NCBI GenBank assembly: GCA_028287465.1
Contig: JAQBPO010000087.1
Span: 1 to 56,947, forward strand
Reading direction: 5' to 3'
Source of the DNA: Fibrobacterota bacterium
GTDB taxonomy: Bacteria; Fibrobacterota; Fibrobacteria; UBA11236
DNA length: 56,947 nt
The first letter of the stretch is position 1; every line of letters begins with the position of its first letter. A model generated the notes under the pieces. It did no database searches. It saw only the letters and a program-made list of their open reading frames with translations, and had not been told where the DNA came from. Made by a program: the position numbers and the translations under genes. Positions 32,101 to 40,691 of this stretch are shown here, piece after piece.

Positions 32101-33324
32101 ATGCTGGGAGGGAGAACCGGCACGGGTCGCCGGCCGTCGCTGAAAGCGATGGCCGTGGCGATCGGTGCCGTGATGTCCATGGGAACGGGATCCGCGAGGG
32201 CGGAGTTCCCCGTCATAGGCTATTGGGCCAATTGGGGCGGCGGCATCCCGGATATCCAATTCCAGTACATGACCCATCTGATGTATTCCTTCGCCGGGGT
32301 CGACGCGAACGGCGCCATCTCCGTGAACGATGCCCAGGTCAAGCAACTCGTGAGCCTGGGCCATGCCAAAGGCACCAAGATAGGCATCGCCCTGGCCGGC
32401 GGCGGCGGGGACGCGGGCTTCCAGAAATTCATCTTCACTCCCGCCATCGTGGCGCAGTTCGTGAAGAACTCCGTGGCCATCGTCGACAAATACGATCTCG
32501 ACGGCATAGACATGGATTGGGAATACCCCAACTCCAGCCAGGCGAACGCCTTCGAAGCCATGATGATCGCCTTGGCGGACGAGATGCACAAGAAGGGCAA
32601 GTTCCTGACCATCGCCGTGATAGGCGGGGACCCCAGCCGGGGCAAGGATATCCACGACGGCGTGGTCGCGGCGGTGGACTTCGTCAATATCATGGCGTAC
32701 GACAATGGCGGGACCAACCATTCGCCTTACGAGCTGGGGACCTTGTGCCTGGATTACTGGCTGCTCCAGCATAAAATCCCCCGCGCCAAGGCCGTGCTGG
32801 GCGTCCCCTTCTATGGACGCGATCCCAACGGCGGGAGCTATACCGGGTACAACGAATTGGTGAAGCGGGATCCCACGGCGCCCACCAAGGATCAGGTCGG
32901 GAACATCGGGTACAACGGCATCAATACCATCCAGCGCAAGACCCAGATGGCCATGGACCGGGGCGGGGGAATCATGGCCTGGGAAATCAGCCTGGACACC
33001 CATGACGGAACCTCCCTGCTCAAGGCCATGTTCGAAAAGGCCAAGCCCCTGGTCACCGCGACCCTGGGCGCTCCGCAGGCGCGCGCCACTTTCTCCATCG
33101 GGCCGGATCGCATCCGCTTCCAGGCTCCCGCCGCGGGCGGCTATTCCCTGCGCATCCTTACGCTTTCCGGAACCGAGGTGGGCGCCGAGCGCCTGCACAT
33201 CACCGGTACGGGACAAGCCAGCATGGCCTGGCACCCCGGCCGCCTCGCTCCCGGGGCGTATACGGCGGTTCTCCAGGGTAATGGATTCAAGGCTTCGGGG
33301 CGCTTGGCCCTGCCGGGGCGCTGA
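32101..33324 (+). CDS. Secreted GH18-family (chitinase-like) glycoside hydrolase with C-terminal sorting module
   Basis: The 407-residue protein has a signal peptide (AMAVAIGAVMSMGTGSARA-E) and a GH18 TIM barrel: FPVIGYWANWG, THLMYSFAGVD, and the catalytic motif LDGIDMDWEYP with Asp134, Asp137, Asp139 and catalytic Glu141. Further core strands are VNIMAYDN and GGGIMAWEIS. The full DxxDxDxE motif indicates an active enzyme on chitin or a related N-acetylglucosamine polymer. The last 75 residues (FSIGPDRIRFQAPAAGGYSL... GAYTAVLQGNGFKASGRLAL) are the C-terminal beta module shared with other secreted proteins here. The palindrome at 31931 lies in its upstream region. Confidence 0.92.
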   Translation: MLGGRTGTGRRPSLKAMAVAIGAVMSMGTGSARAEFPVIGYWANWGGGIPDIQFQYMTHLMYSFAGVDANGAISVNDAQVKQLVSLGHAKGTKIGIALAGGGGDAGFQKFIFTPAIVAQFVKNSVAIVDKYDLDGIDMDWEYPNSSQANAFEAMMIALADEMHKKGKFLTIAVIGGDPSRGKDIHDGVVAAVDFVNIMAYDNGGTNHSPYELGTLCLDYWLLQHKIPRAKAVLGVPFYGRDPNGGSYTGYNELVKRDPTAPTKDQVGNIGYNGINTIQRKTQMAMDRGGGIMAWEISLDTHDGTSLLKAMFEKAKPLVTATLGAPQARATFSIGPDRIRFQAPAAGGYSLRILTLSGTEVGAERLHITGTGQASMAWHPGRLAPGAYTAVLQGNGFKASGRLALPGR

Positions 33325-33462
33325 ACCGCGGAAATCGGGCCGGCTCCTGCCGGCGACGTAACCGTGCGGTCGAGGGGGCCGGACGGAGTCTTTGTCCACG
33401 TCACGCGGCCCAAGTGGGAGGGCCGGCATTCAAATCGAACCGTTCAATCCGAAAGGACGCGC

Positions 33463-35043
33463 ATGAAAACAGGTTTTCATCGTCTTCCGACCATTCCCGC
33501 ATCTTCATTCCGGCCCGTGGCCTTCGCGGCCGCGCTGGCGATCACGGTAGGCGCCGCCTTCGGCGGCGACGACCGGGGCTGCCCCGCCGTCAAGGACGCC
33601 GATTTCACCATGACCACCCTGGCTTCGCAAACGGCCAATAACCTGCAGGAGCCCTTGCGCGTGGCCTTCGACATGTCCGCCAAGGGGGACGTGGACGTCT
33701 ATTTCATCGAGAAGGCGGGCAAGGTCCGCAAGTACGATGCCCTCACCAAGGCCGTCGTCACCCTGGGCACCATCGGGGTCAAGACCACGGGCGAGCACGG
33801 CCTGCTGGGCATCGCTCTGGATCCGGGCTTCAAGGCGAACCGTCGCCTCTATCTCTTTTACGGCACCAGCCAGACACCCTACCAGTTCCGCCTCTCGCGC
33901 TTCACCCTCGCGGGGGAGCAATTGGACATGGCCTCGGAGAAGATCATGATCCGCGTCCCGGCGGATTACAATTCCTGGCATACCGGCGGGGCGCTGGCGT
34001 TCGACAAGCTCGGGGATCTGTGGATCACGGTCGGCGACAACAAATCCGACGAGAGCGGTTCGCCCAATACGAACGACCATCGCGGCAAGATCCTGCGGAT
34101 CCATCCCCTGGAGGACGGCACCTATTCCATCCCGGCCGGGAACCTCTTCCCCGCGGGCACGGACAAGACCAAGCCGGAGATCTACATCATGGGCAACCGC
34201 AATCCCTATTCCATCGCCCTCGATCCCAAGACGGGGTGGGTGGGCTGGGGCGAAGTGGGGCCGGACGGTTTCGGGCTCACCGAAGAGTGGAACGTCGCCA
34301 CCAAGCCCGGCAATTACGGCTGGCCCTATTTCGCGGGGAACAACATGGTGCTCAAGACCGGCAAGATCCCCAGCGCCCCGGTGAACAATTCCACCCTGAA
34401 TACCGGTCTCGAGAACCTGCCGCCCGCCATTCCCGGCAGCTTCACCTACAACCAGGGCGCGGCCATTACCGGCCCCATCTACCGGTATGACGCCTATCCC
34501 GTCTCGCCCGTGAAGATGCCTCCGCATTTCGACGGACTCTGGTTCGTGACGGATTTCAACAACTACGGGACCTACGGCCAGCTCATGGATACCATGTCCC
34601 TGGACGATACCGGGAAGCCCAAGAAGATCGGGCGCATTTGGCCCAACTGGAAGCTTTCCCGTCCCACGGATTTCGTGGTCGGCCCGGACGGCGCGTTCTA
34701 CGTCGTGAACTATTCCGGCTATTTCTCCACCGTGTCCACCACCGCCATCGTGCGCATCGAATACAAAGGAACCTGCCGGCCCGTGGGAATCCGCGCGGAC
34801 GCGCGCGCTGCGGACGGCGGATTGCTGGACATCCGGGGAAGCCGCTTGAGCGTGCGCGCGGCCTGGCCTTCGGAGTTGCTGGTGAGGGACATGGCGGGAC
34901 GGACGGTATATTCGGAGCGCATCGCTGGCGCGTCCGAGGTCGACCTGGCCTCCCTGGTCAATGGCAAGGCGGGCCTCTACGCCGTCACCCTGGCCTCCGG
35001 AACATCGGTCCTGTCCCGCAGGGTCATGGTCGGCGGAAACTAG
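33463..35043 (+). CDS. PQQ-dependent sugar dehydrogenase-like (GSDH family) secreted protein, copy 1
   Basis: From the ATG at 33463 (AAAGGA 6 nt upstream) the product has 526 residues with a signal peptide (AFAAALAITVGAAFG-GD). The six-bladed propeller of the soluble glucose/sorbosone dehydrogenase family is evident: LQEPLRVAFDM, VYFIEKAGKVRKYD, GEHGLLGIALDPGF, GKILRIHPLEDG, IMGNRNPYSIALDPKTGW, and GPIYRYDA. The His in TGEHGLLG is in the place of the family's catalytic His. Whether PQQ or calcium is bound is unproven. The C-terminal 75 residues are the shared sorting-like module (ELLVRDMAGRTVYSE... GLYAVTLASGTSVLSRRVM). Its stop overlaps the stop of the cytochrome gene on the opposite strand. 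Confidence 0.85.
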   Translation: MKTGFHRLPTIPASSFRPVAFAAALAITVGAAFGGDDRGCPAVKDADFTMTTLASQTANNLQEPLRVAFDMSAKGDVDVYFIEKAGKVRKYDALTKAVVTLGTIGVKTTGEHGLLGIALDPGFKANRRLYLFYGTSQTPYQFRLSRFTLAGEQLDMASEKIMIRVPADYNSWHTGGALAFDKLGDLWITVGDNKSDESGSPNTNDHRGKILRIHPLEDGTYSIPAGNLFPAGTDKTKPEIYIMGNRNPYSIALDPKTGWVGWGEVGPDGFGLTEEWNVATKPGNYGWPYFAGNNMVLKTGKIPSAPVNNSTLNTGLENLPPAIPGSFTYNQGAAITGPIYRYDAYPVSPVKMPPHFDGLWFVTDFNNYGTYGQLMDTMSLDDTGKPKKIGRIWPNWKLSRPTDFVVGPDGAFYVVNYSGYFSTVSTTAIVRIEYKGTCRPVGIRADARAADGGLLDIRGSRLSVRAAWPSELLVRDMAGRTVYSERIAGASEVDLASLVNGKAGLYAVTLASGTSVLSRRVMVGGN

Positions 35044-36476
35044 TCCTTAAGCAGATTGATCGCGACCGTGCCGGTCCCGGTCACGACCAGGTAGACCCCC
35101 GGCCTGAGCGGGGCTGCCGGCCGGAACTCCCCTTGGCCCGATCGGATCAGGGCATAAGGCCGCCCCCGCAGATCGAGCAGGCCCGGGACCGCTCCGGGGC
35201 CGAGCGCTCCGGGGGAAACCCGCAAGATACCCTCCCGGAACATCGGACGCGGGAACCGGCTCCTCGCCGCGCCGCCATGGAGCGCCGCGGGGGGGTCCCA
35301 ATAGCTGGCATCGTCCTGCACCTCGGGCAGGCGGCAGGCCGATGCGGGGCGGCTTCCCAGGCCGCAGATCCAATCCTTGAGCAGGCCCAGGCCGGCGGAA
35401 TCCGGCAGGAAGGTGGCCAAGGTGGGCATCTGTTCAGTGGGAGTGAATCCGAAATCCTGGCGCACGATCATGCGTTTGAGCACGTAGGAGCTTTCCGGAT
35501 ATCCCTTGAAGATGAATTGGGGAAAGGCGTCCCCGCCCTGATGGGTGGTTTTGCCGATATAGGCCCCATTGAGGCCTTCCGGTCCCTGATCGATGGAGCG
35601 GTCCGGATGGAAGTAATCGAATTTGTGATCGGCGGGCGATTCGCCGACGCCGTGGCAATAGGAACAGTTGGCCGCGAAATAGGAACGGGCCCTCAGTTCC
35701 AGGGACGCCCCGGTTTCCCCCAACCCGGCCCAGCGGAAGGCCCCGGGCCTGCCCGCGATGGGATTGGACGCCAGGACGCCCCGGTCCTTGAGGTCCTGCA
35801 GCTGGTTAACGGCCGCATCGCCGCCGGAGGGACGGTTCAGTTGCGGGGTGATGAATCCCAGGATGCCCCGGTTGCGATGGCAGGTGACGCATTGGTCCTT
35901 GTTCGGCCATGTCCAGCGCTGGCCCCGGAGCGCGCCGCCCATGCGGATATTGACCACCCCGTTCTCGCCCGCTTCCTGGGAGACCAGATCCGCGTCCGAT
36001 TGGTCCCGCGCCCAACGATAGGTGATGCCGTGCCAGGGGAAGTCTTCGGCCGACGCCCCCGCGTGCCTGACCAGGAACCGGGTCTCCACCAGGATGCGGC
36101 TGGACGAATCGCCCTGAACGGTATCGATGCGGAAGTTCTTGATGAAGACGGTCCCTTCCGGGAAGGCGTAATCGTCGGTATCGGTCGGAACGGCCTTGGT
36201 GCCGGGCGGGAGGGAGATGAAGCGTTCCTTGATGGCTCCATCGCTCCATAGGGGGCTGTTGATCCGGAAAGGAACGATACCATCCCCGAGGACCCGGGCT
36301 TCCGTCCCTATCGACTGGTAGAGGCCGGTTCGGGAAAGTTTGCCGGGGGGCGGGGAAATCGCGCTCCCGTCGAAATCGCGGATGGCGGGCGAAAGCCCGG
36401 ACGACGCCACAGGCGCGGATGCGACCGCAAGAAGCGCAAGCCCGCGAAACCCCATCATCAATCCGTATCCTCCCAT
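35040..36476 (-). CDS. SO2930-like diheme c-type cytochrome with C-terminal sorting module
   Basis: The start at 36476 has GGAGGTGGG upstream and gives 478 residues. A signal peptide (GLALLAVASAPVASSG) is followed by a beta-rich domain (INSPLWSDGAIKERFISLPPGTK; FPEGTVFIKNF) and two haem sites, CVTCH (196-200) and CSYCH (271-275). The domain order fits the SO2930/HNE_0200-like diheme cytochromes. The C-terminus carries a module like the one in the neighbouring sugar dehydrogenases (LLDLRGRPYALIRSG, PGVYLVVTGTG). Flanked by two PQQ-type dehydrogenases, it is a good candidate for their electron acceptor at the cell surface. A palindromic operator candidate lies 88 bp upstream. Confidence 0.85.
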   Translation of the reverse strand: MGGYGLMMGFRGLALLAVASAPVASSGLSPAIRDFDGSAISPPPGKLSRTGLYQSIGTEARVLGDGIVPFRINSPLWSDGAIKERFISLPPGTKAVPTDTDDYAFPEGTVFIKNFRIDTVQGDSSSRILVETRFLVRHAGASAEDFPWHGITYRWARDQSDADLVSQEAGENGVVNIRMGGALRGQRWTWPNKDQCVTCHRNRGILGFITPQLNRPSGGDAAVNQLQDLKDRGVLASNPIAGRPGAFRWAGLGETGASLELRARSYFAANCSYCHGVGESPADHKFDYFHPDRSIDQGPEGLNGAYIGKTTHQGGDAFPQFIFKGYPESSYVLKRMIVRQDFGFTPTEQMPTLATFLPDSAGLGLLKDWICGLGSRPASACRLPEVQDDASYWDPPAALHGGAARSRFPRPMFREGILRVSPGALGPGAVPGLLDLRGRPYALIRSGQGEFRPAAPLRPGVYLVVTGTGTVAINLLKD

Positions 36477-36563
36477 GATTCCCACCTCCCCGTTCCCCCG
36501 CATTCCATTCTATCATCGCGCCGGGAAGGCACCACGGGATTCCCCGCGCGACCCGGGAAAACA

Positions 36564-36577
36564 TTCACAGATGTGAA
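36564..36577. promoter_or_regulatory. Palindromic operator candidate upstream of diheme cytochrome gene
   Basis: TTCACA-GA-TGTGAA, a 6+6 palindrome, lies 88 bp upstream of the cytochrome start at 36476. It shares its arms exactly with the site before the GH18 gene at 31931. Confidence 0.55.
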
Positions 36578-36790
36578 AAAAGAATCCCCTCGCCCTCCGG
36601 AACCCGCCCCGGCGGGCGCCGCGGCCAATTATGATTGGAGTGAGCTGCTGGACAACGGATTTTCCCGCTCCATCATTGCCGACGGCGAACTTCCCCTCGT
36701 CATCGGATTGCCCAATTTTGGGGCGGGAAAGCATTTACCGAGGGTGGAAACGGCGCCGGTGCCTTCCACCCGGCACTTGGGATAAAAAAG

Positions 36791-36823
36791 AAAAGCCCCC
36801 GCTCCTGAGGAACGGGGGCTTTT
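36791..36823. terminator. Bidirectional Rho-independent terminator
   Basis: AAAAGCCCCCG (36791-36801) pairs perfectly with CGGGGGCTTTT (36813-36823), with an 11-nt loop. There is a T run on the plus strand and an A run before the stem, so it can also terminate the minus-strand PQQ-type gene ending at 36867. Confidence 0.9.
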
Positions 36824-36866
36824 TCTTTGAGGCGGTCCGGGCCGTCCCGGCGCGGCTGAAGGGGCC

Positions 36867-38543
36867 CTAGTTGCGGATCGCCTTGACGACCTTGGTGCCT
36901 TCGCTCGTGGTCACGTGGACCAGGTAGATCCCGGCCTGCTTGACCTCGCTGAAGGAAACGGGTGCGGGGCCTTTGGCGGTGCGGGCGGCCAGCGGGCGGC
37001 CCATCAAATCGCGCACCACGATGGTGAATTCGCCCTGGGTCGCCACCGAAACCGCGAAGCCGGGCGTGGGCAGGATGTCGACCTTGGGTCCGGCCCAGGC
37101 CAAGCCTTCGCGGGCGGCCTTGAAACCGACCGTGGAGGGGGTCTCGAGCTTGGGTTCCGGCGGACGGCAGGTCCCGGTATATTCGATGCGGATGATCCCG
37201 GTATTGGCGCCGCTGGTGCGGTACCCATCGTAATTGTTGACGTAGAGCGCCCCGTCCGGGCCGGCCTGCATGTCCAGGGGGCCGTGCAACGGGATTCCGA
37301 TGACCTTTTCCTCCGCCGTGATTTTGGTTCCGTCCTCGTTCAGGCTGAAGAGGGTCATCTTGTTGGCGTCCCCGTTGAAATCCGAGACCATCCATTTGCG
37401 GGTGAAGTGGGGCGGGAACTTGATGGAGGAGTTGAGATCCCCGTCGTACCGGAAGATGGGACCGGTGATGGCGCAGGACTTCCTGTACGCATAGATGGGC
37501 GCGATGGCGGGAGGCAGGGTCTTGAGGCCGGCTCCGGAAGGTCCCCAATCGGCATTGTCCGGGACCACGGGCGCGGCGGCATTGGTGCCGGGCTTGGTGG
37601 CGAAATCCCCCGCGAAGAACGGGTAGCCGTAATTGCCGGGAGCCTTGGCGAGATCGTACTCTTCGGTCTTTTCCGTGGAGCCGGTCTGGTTCATCGGCTG
37701 ACCGTCCATGTTCACGTTGTCGGGACCGACGTCGCCCCAGACCGCCCAACGGCGGACCGGATCGAGGGACAGGGTGTACGGATTGCGGTTGCCCATGATG
37801 TAGATCTCGGGGCGCGTATTGGCCGTGCCCGCGGGGAAGAGGTTCCCGGCCGGGATGGTGTAGGTGCCGCTCGCGGTGGGATGGATGCGCAGGATCTTGC
37901 CGCGCAGATCGTTCGTGTTGGGCGAGCTATAGGTGGGGAAGTCGCTGCCGTTCTTGTAGTCGTTTCCCGTGGTGATCCAGAGGTCGCCGTAAGCGTCGAA
38001 CTGGAGGGCGCCGCCGGGATGCTTGGATCCGGAATTGATGGGGACCTTGATGACCACGACCTCGGAGGCCAGGTCGATCTTGTCATGGGCCTCATTGACG
38101 GTGAAGCGGGATACGCGCCAATTCTTCTCGGTCCCGGAAACATAGGTGTAATAGACGTAAAGGAAGTTGTTCGACTTGAAGGCCGGATCCAGGGCGATGC
38201 CCAGTACGCCGTCCGAGGAGTTCGCGATATCGATGTTCAGGGTGATCTTGGCCAGGGTGATGACCTTGGAAGTCTTGGAGTCGAACTTCCGGATCTTGCC
38301 GAGGCGTTCGGTGAAATAGACGTCCACCTTGCCCTTCGCGTCCTCGGTATTGGATGCCAGGAGGTCGAAGGCCATCTTCATGGGTTCCGCGGTGGTATCC
38401 GTCGTGCGGGTCGCGATCGGGACGGCCTTGAATTCCGTATTGGCGACGTCCGTGCAACCGGGCCAGGTGAGGGCGGCGTGGGTCGAGACGGCGAATCCCA
38501 ACGCGAGGATTGAGAGGGATGCATACTTGGATTTCGAAGCCAT
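36867..38543 (-). CDS. PQQ-dependent sugar dehydrogenase-like (GSDH family) secreted protein, copy 2
   Basis: The start at 38543 (MASKSKYAS) follows an AAAGG and gives 558 residues with a signal peptide (LSILALGFAVSTHA-A). The propeller motifs parallel those of the copy at 33463: PMKMAFDL, VYFTERLGKIRKFD, SDGVLGIALDPAF, GKILRIHPTASG, IMGNRNPYTLSLDP, and GPIFRYDG. In this copy the residues before GVLGIALDP are NSSD, so the His found in copy 1 (GEHGLLG) is missing, which may mean a non-catalytic or different function. The C-terminal sorting-like module is present (TIVVRDLMGRPLAARTA... GIYLVHVTTSEGTKVVKA). A strong terminator follows the stop. Confidence 0.85.
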   Translation of the reverse strand: MASKSKYASLSILALGFAVSTHAALTWPGCTDVANTEFKAVPIATRTTDTTAEPMKMAFDLLASNTEDAKGKVDVYFTERLGKIRKFDSKTSKVITLAKITLNIDIANSSDGVLGIALDPAFKSNNFLYVYYTYVSGTEKNWRVSRFTVNEAHDKIDLASEVVVIKVPINSGSKHPGGALQFDAYGDLWITTGNDYKNGSDFPTYSSPNTNDLRGKILRIHPTASGTYTIPAGNLFPAGTANTRPEIYIMGNRNPYTLSLDPVRRWAVWGDVGPDNVNMDGQPMNQTGSTEKTEEYDLAKAPGNYGYPFFAGDFATKPGTNAAAPVVPDNADWGPSGAGLKTLPPAIAPIYAYRKSCAITGPIFRYDGDLNSSIKFPPHFTRKWMVSDFNGDANKMTLFSLNEDGTKITAEEKVIGIPLHGPLDMQAGPDGALYVNNYDGYRTSGANTGIIRIEYTGTCRPPEPKLETPSTVGFKAAREGLAWAGPKVDILPTPGFAVSVATQGEFTIVVRDLMGRPLAARTAKGPAPVSFSEVKQAGIYLVHVTTSEGTKVVKAIRN

Positions 38544-38690
38544 GTTCCAACCTTTGTTCGTGGTCGCCCGGATTATCCCCCGCCGGACGGTACCCATAAC
38601 ATAAATCCAAGGCCGGGATTCTCCATGCCGAAACGCCCCGGATCCGTCGTATTTAATGAACAATTTCCCGGCCGAAGTGGGGAAAAATAG

Positions 38691-38722
38691 TGTCCGCGCA
38701 ATCGGGTTGATTGTCCGCGCAA
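38691..38722. repeat. Two direct repeats of TGTCCGCGCAA, 21 bp apart
   Basis: TGTCCGCGCAA occurs at 38691-38701 and 38712-38722. The 21-bp period places both copies on the same face of the helix. They lie about 150-180 bp upstream of the second PQQ-type gene and just after the methyltransferase stop. Likely a tandem protein-binding site. Confidence 0.45.
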
Positions 38723-38769
38723 AGGAGCCTCAAATACGGAGAAACCGGATTTCCCGGAACCCCCACGGA

Positions 38770-39864
38770 TCAATACGAGCCGGCCGCGGGAGCCGGGGCC
38801 TTCCAATCGCGCGTTCCGGCATCGATCGCAACGGCCTTTTTCCCGAAGAGGTAATGCGAGACGAGCCACTCTTCGCCGCCCTTGAAATCCCAGAGTTCCT
38901 CGCAGGACATGAAGAAGATGCGCCAATACTCCAGCCACTTCCGCGCTTCCGCCTTACCGTAGGTCCCGATGAGCAGGGGCATGGCCCGTTCCCGGTTGCG
39001 GTCCAGGTTTTCGAGCCACGCGCGCGAGGTCCTGGCGTAATGGCTGCCGTTCACGCGCCAATGCTCCAGGATGCCCAGGTCCCGTTGGAAATACAGGAGC
39101 AGATCGTCCGATGGCATGTTGCCGCCCGTGAAGAAATGCCTTCCCATGAAATCGTCTTCGCCCGTCGTCTCGAAGGCGTACGCGTATTCCTTGTGCGTGA
39201 AGATATGCACGAAGAGCTTTCCGTCCGGATTCAGCCAGGAGGCGACCTTGGCCATCAGCCGTTCATAATTCTTCATATGCTCGAACATCTCCACCGAGAC
39301 CACCCGGTCGAAACGGAGATCGGTATCGAAGCGGTTCATGTCTTCCGTGACGATGCGGAGGTTCTTGATCCCGCGGCGCCGGCATTCCGCCTGGATATGC
39401 TCGCGCTGGGTGCGGGAATTGGAGACGCCGAGGATGGCGCTGCGCGGGTACCGTTCCGCCATCCAAAGGGAAAGCGATCCCCAGCCGCATCCCAGTTCCA
39501 GGATGTCCATGCCGTCCTCGAGGCGCGCGCGCTCGCAGGTCAGCGAAAGCATGGCGTCCTCGGAGGCGTCGAGATCGGCAATTCCTTCCGGCCAGAAGCC
39601 TCCGCTGTATTTCATGTTGCGGCCCAGGCAAAGCGCGAAAAAGGCGGTGGGCAACTCGTAATGCTGGGCGTTGGCCGCTTCGGTTTCCACGGCGATGGGA
39701 CCGGCCTTGAGCCCGCGGATGAACCCTTGCAAGGCCTCCGTACGCGCCTCGATGGGCCCCTTGTCCTCCTCGCGGAGGCGGTCCTTGAGCAGGCGGCGTA
39801 TGCCGAAGCGTATCAGGGCATCGGGCACGAGCCCCTTTTCGACGAGTTTCATAATCGGGATCAC
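38770..39864 (-). CDS. Cyclopropane-fatty-acid-synthase-like SAM methyltransferase (last gene of lipid operon)
   Basis: The GTG start at 39864 overlaps the DUF1295 stop (GTGA) and has AAGGA 8 nt upstream, giving 364 residues. The SAM-binding motif is [20 protein letters not shown], preceded by the lipid-facing helical region ([19 protein letters not shown]) and followed by [17 protein letters not shown]. It belongs to the CFA/MMA-synthase superfamily but is shorter and diverges from the canonical enzyme encoded at 42821. It may methylate or further modify unsaturated phospholipid acyl chains at the membrane. It is the last gene of a five-gene coupled operon. Confidence 0.88.
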   Translation of the reverse strand: MIPIMKLVEKGLVPDALIRFGIRRLLKDRLREEDKGPIEARTEALQGFIRGLKAGPIAVETEAANAQHYELPTAFFALCLGRNMKYSGGFWPEGIADLDASEDAMLSLTCERARLEDGMDILELGCGWGSLSLWMAERYPRSAILGVSNSRTQREHIQAECRRRGIKNLRIVTEDMNRFDTDLRFDRVVSVEMFEHMKNYERLMAKVASWLNPDGKLFVHIFTHKEYAYAFETTGEDDFMGRHFFTGGNMPSDDLLLYFQRDLGILEHWRVNGSHYARTSRAWLENLDRNRERAMPLLIGTYGKAEARKWLEYWRIFFMSCEELWDFKGGEEWLVSHYLFGKKAVAIDAGTRDWKAPAPAAGSY

Positions 39865-40691
39865 GGTGCCGTCCTTTCGTTCGCGTTCTTTCCCCGCGCG
39901 CGCGGGAACCAGGGGAAGAAGGCGTTGACGGAGGCTTGGTAATCCGCATAGGCGGCCCCTCGGCTCCGCATGGCCTGTTTTTCGGTGGGAGGGATTCCGC
40001 TCACCTTGAGGAGCAGGAACAGGATGATGGCCGGGCTCAGCCAGCCCAGGGCGCCCCACGCTCCCAGGCCGCCCGGGATGGAAGCGGAGGCCATCAGGGC
40101 ATAGGCGCACCAGATCAGCCACTCGAAGAAATAATTGGGATGGCGGGACAGGTTCCAGAGTCCCTTGCGGCATACCTGCCCCCGGTTGGAGGGATCGGCC
40201 TTGAAGGCCTTCAATTGCGCGTCCGCCAGGGATTCGCCCGAAAGCGCGACCAGCCAGAGGGCCGCGGCCGAGCCCTCCAGGAGACCGGGACCCTCGCCTG
40301 GGTTGTAGGCGGTGAGCAGGAAGGGAATGGCGAGAACGATATTGAGGACGCCTTGGCCGAGGAAGAAATACAGGAAATAATGGTTCGCCTGGGCCCCCCA
40401 ATGGGAACGGAGGTAAACGTATCGCCCCTCTTCAGGAGTGCCGCCGGCGACGCGGTCCCGGTAGAGGTGCCAGGCCAGGCGGAAAGCCCAGGCTCCCGCA
40501 AGGCCGGCAAGGAGCATCCGGCGCTTCACAGGGGCGGTGCCGATCGCGGCATAGAGCCAGGCCAGGAGCCCCAGGCCCGCGGCCCAGCCGACATCGACGA
40601 TGGCGGCGTTACGGATACGCAGATGGTACCCCCAGAGCAGGGCCATCAGGACGATCATCGATGCGGAACCGGTACAGGCCGCGATCACCAT
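39861..40691 (-). CDS. DUF1295 membrane protein (steroid-reductase-like fold)
   Basis: This 276-residue polytopic protein has about six or seven helices and the DUF1295 signature near the C-terminus: [24 protein letters not shown], followed by [26 protein letters not shown]. The fold is related to isoprenylcysteine methyltransferases and 3-oxo-5-alpha-steroid reductases, so reduction of a lipid double bond or methyl transfer is plausible. It overlaps the upstream DUF1365 gene by 7 nt and the downstream methyltransferase by 4 nt. The substrate is inferred to be the acyl chain handled by the operon. Confidence 0.9.
   Translation of the reverse strand: MVIAACTGSASMIVLMALLWGYHLRIRNAAIVDVGWAAGLGLLAWLYAAIGTAPVKRRMLLAGLAGAWAFRLAWHLYRDRVAGGTPEEGRYVYLRSHWGAQANHYFLYFFLGQGVLNIVLAIPFLLTAYNPGEGPGLLEGSAAALWLVALSGESLADAQLKAFKADPSNRGQVCRKGLWNLSRHPNYFFEWLIWCAYALMASASIPGGLGAWGALGWLSPAIILFLLLKVSGIPPTEKQAMRSRGAAYADYQASVNAFFPWFPRARGKNANERTAP

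Larger units (their letters stand above)
36477..36866. other. Intergenic region between cytochrome gene and second PQQ-type gene
   Basis: These 390 bp hold the palindrome at 36564-36577 and a bidirectional terminator at 36791-36823. A 70-codon GTG-initiated frame (36573-36785) is present, but its start lies within the palindrome and it resembles no protein. No other gene is seen. Confidence 0.55.

Noticed and set aside
36573-36785. 70-codon GTG-initiated frame
   Set aside because: Its start lies inside the regulatory palindrome, it has no ribosome site, and the translation resembles no protein.
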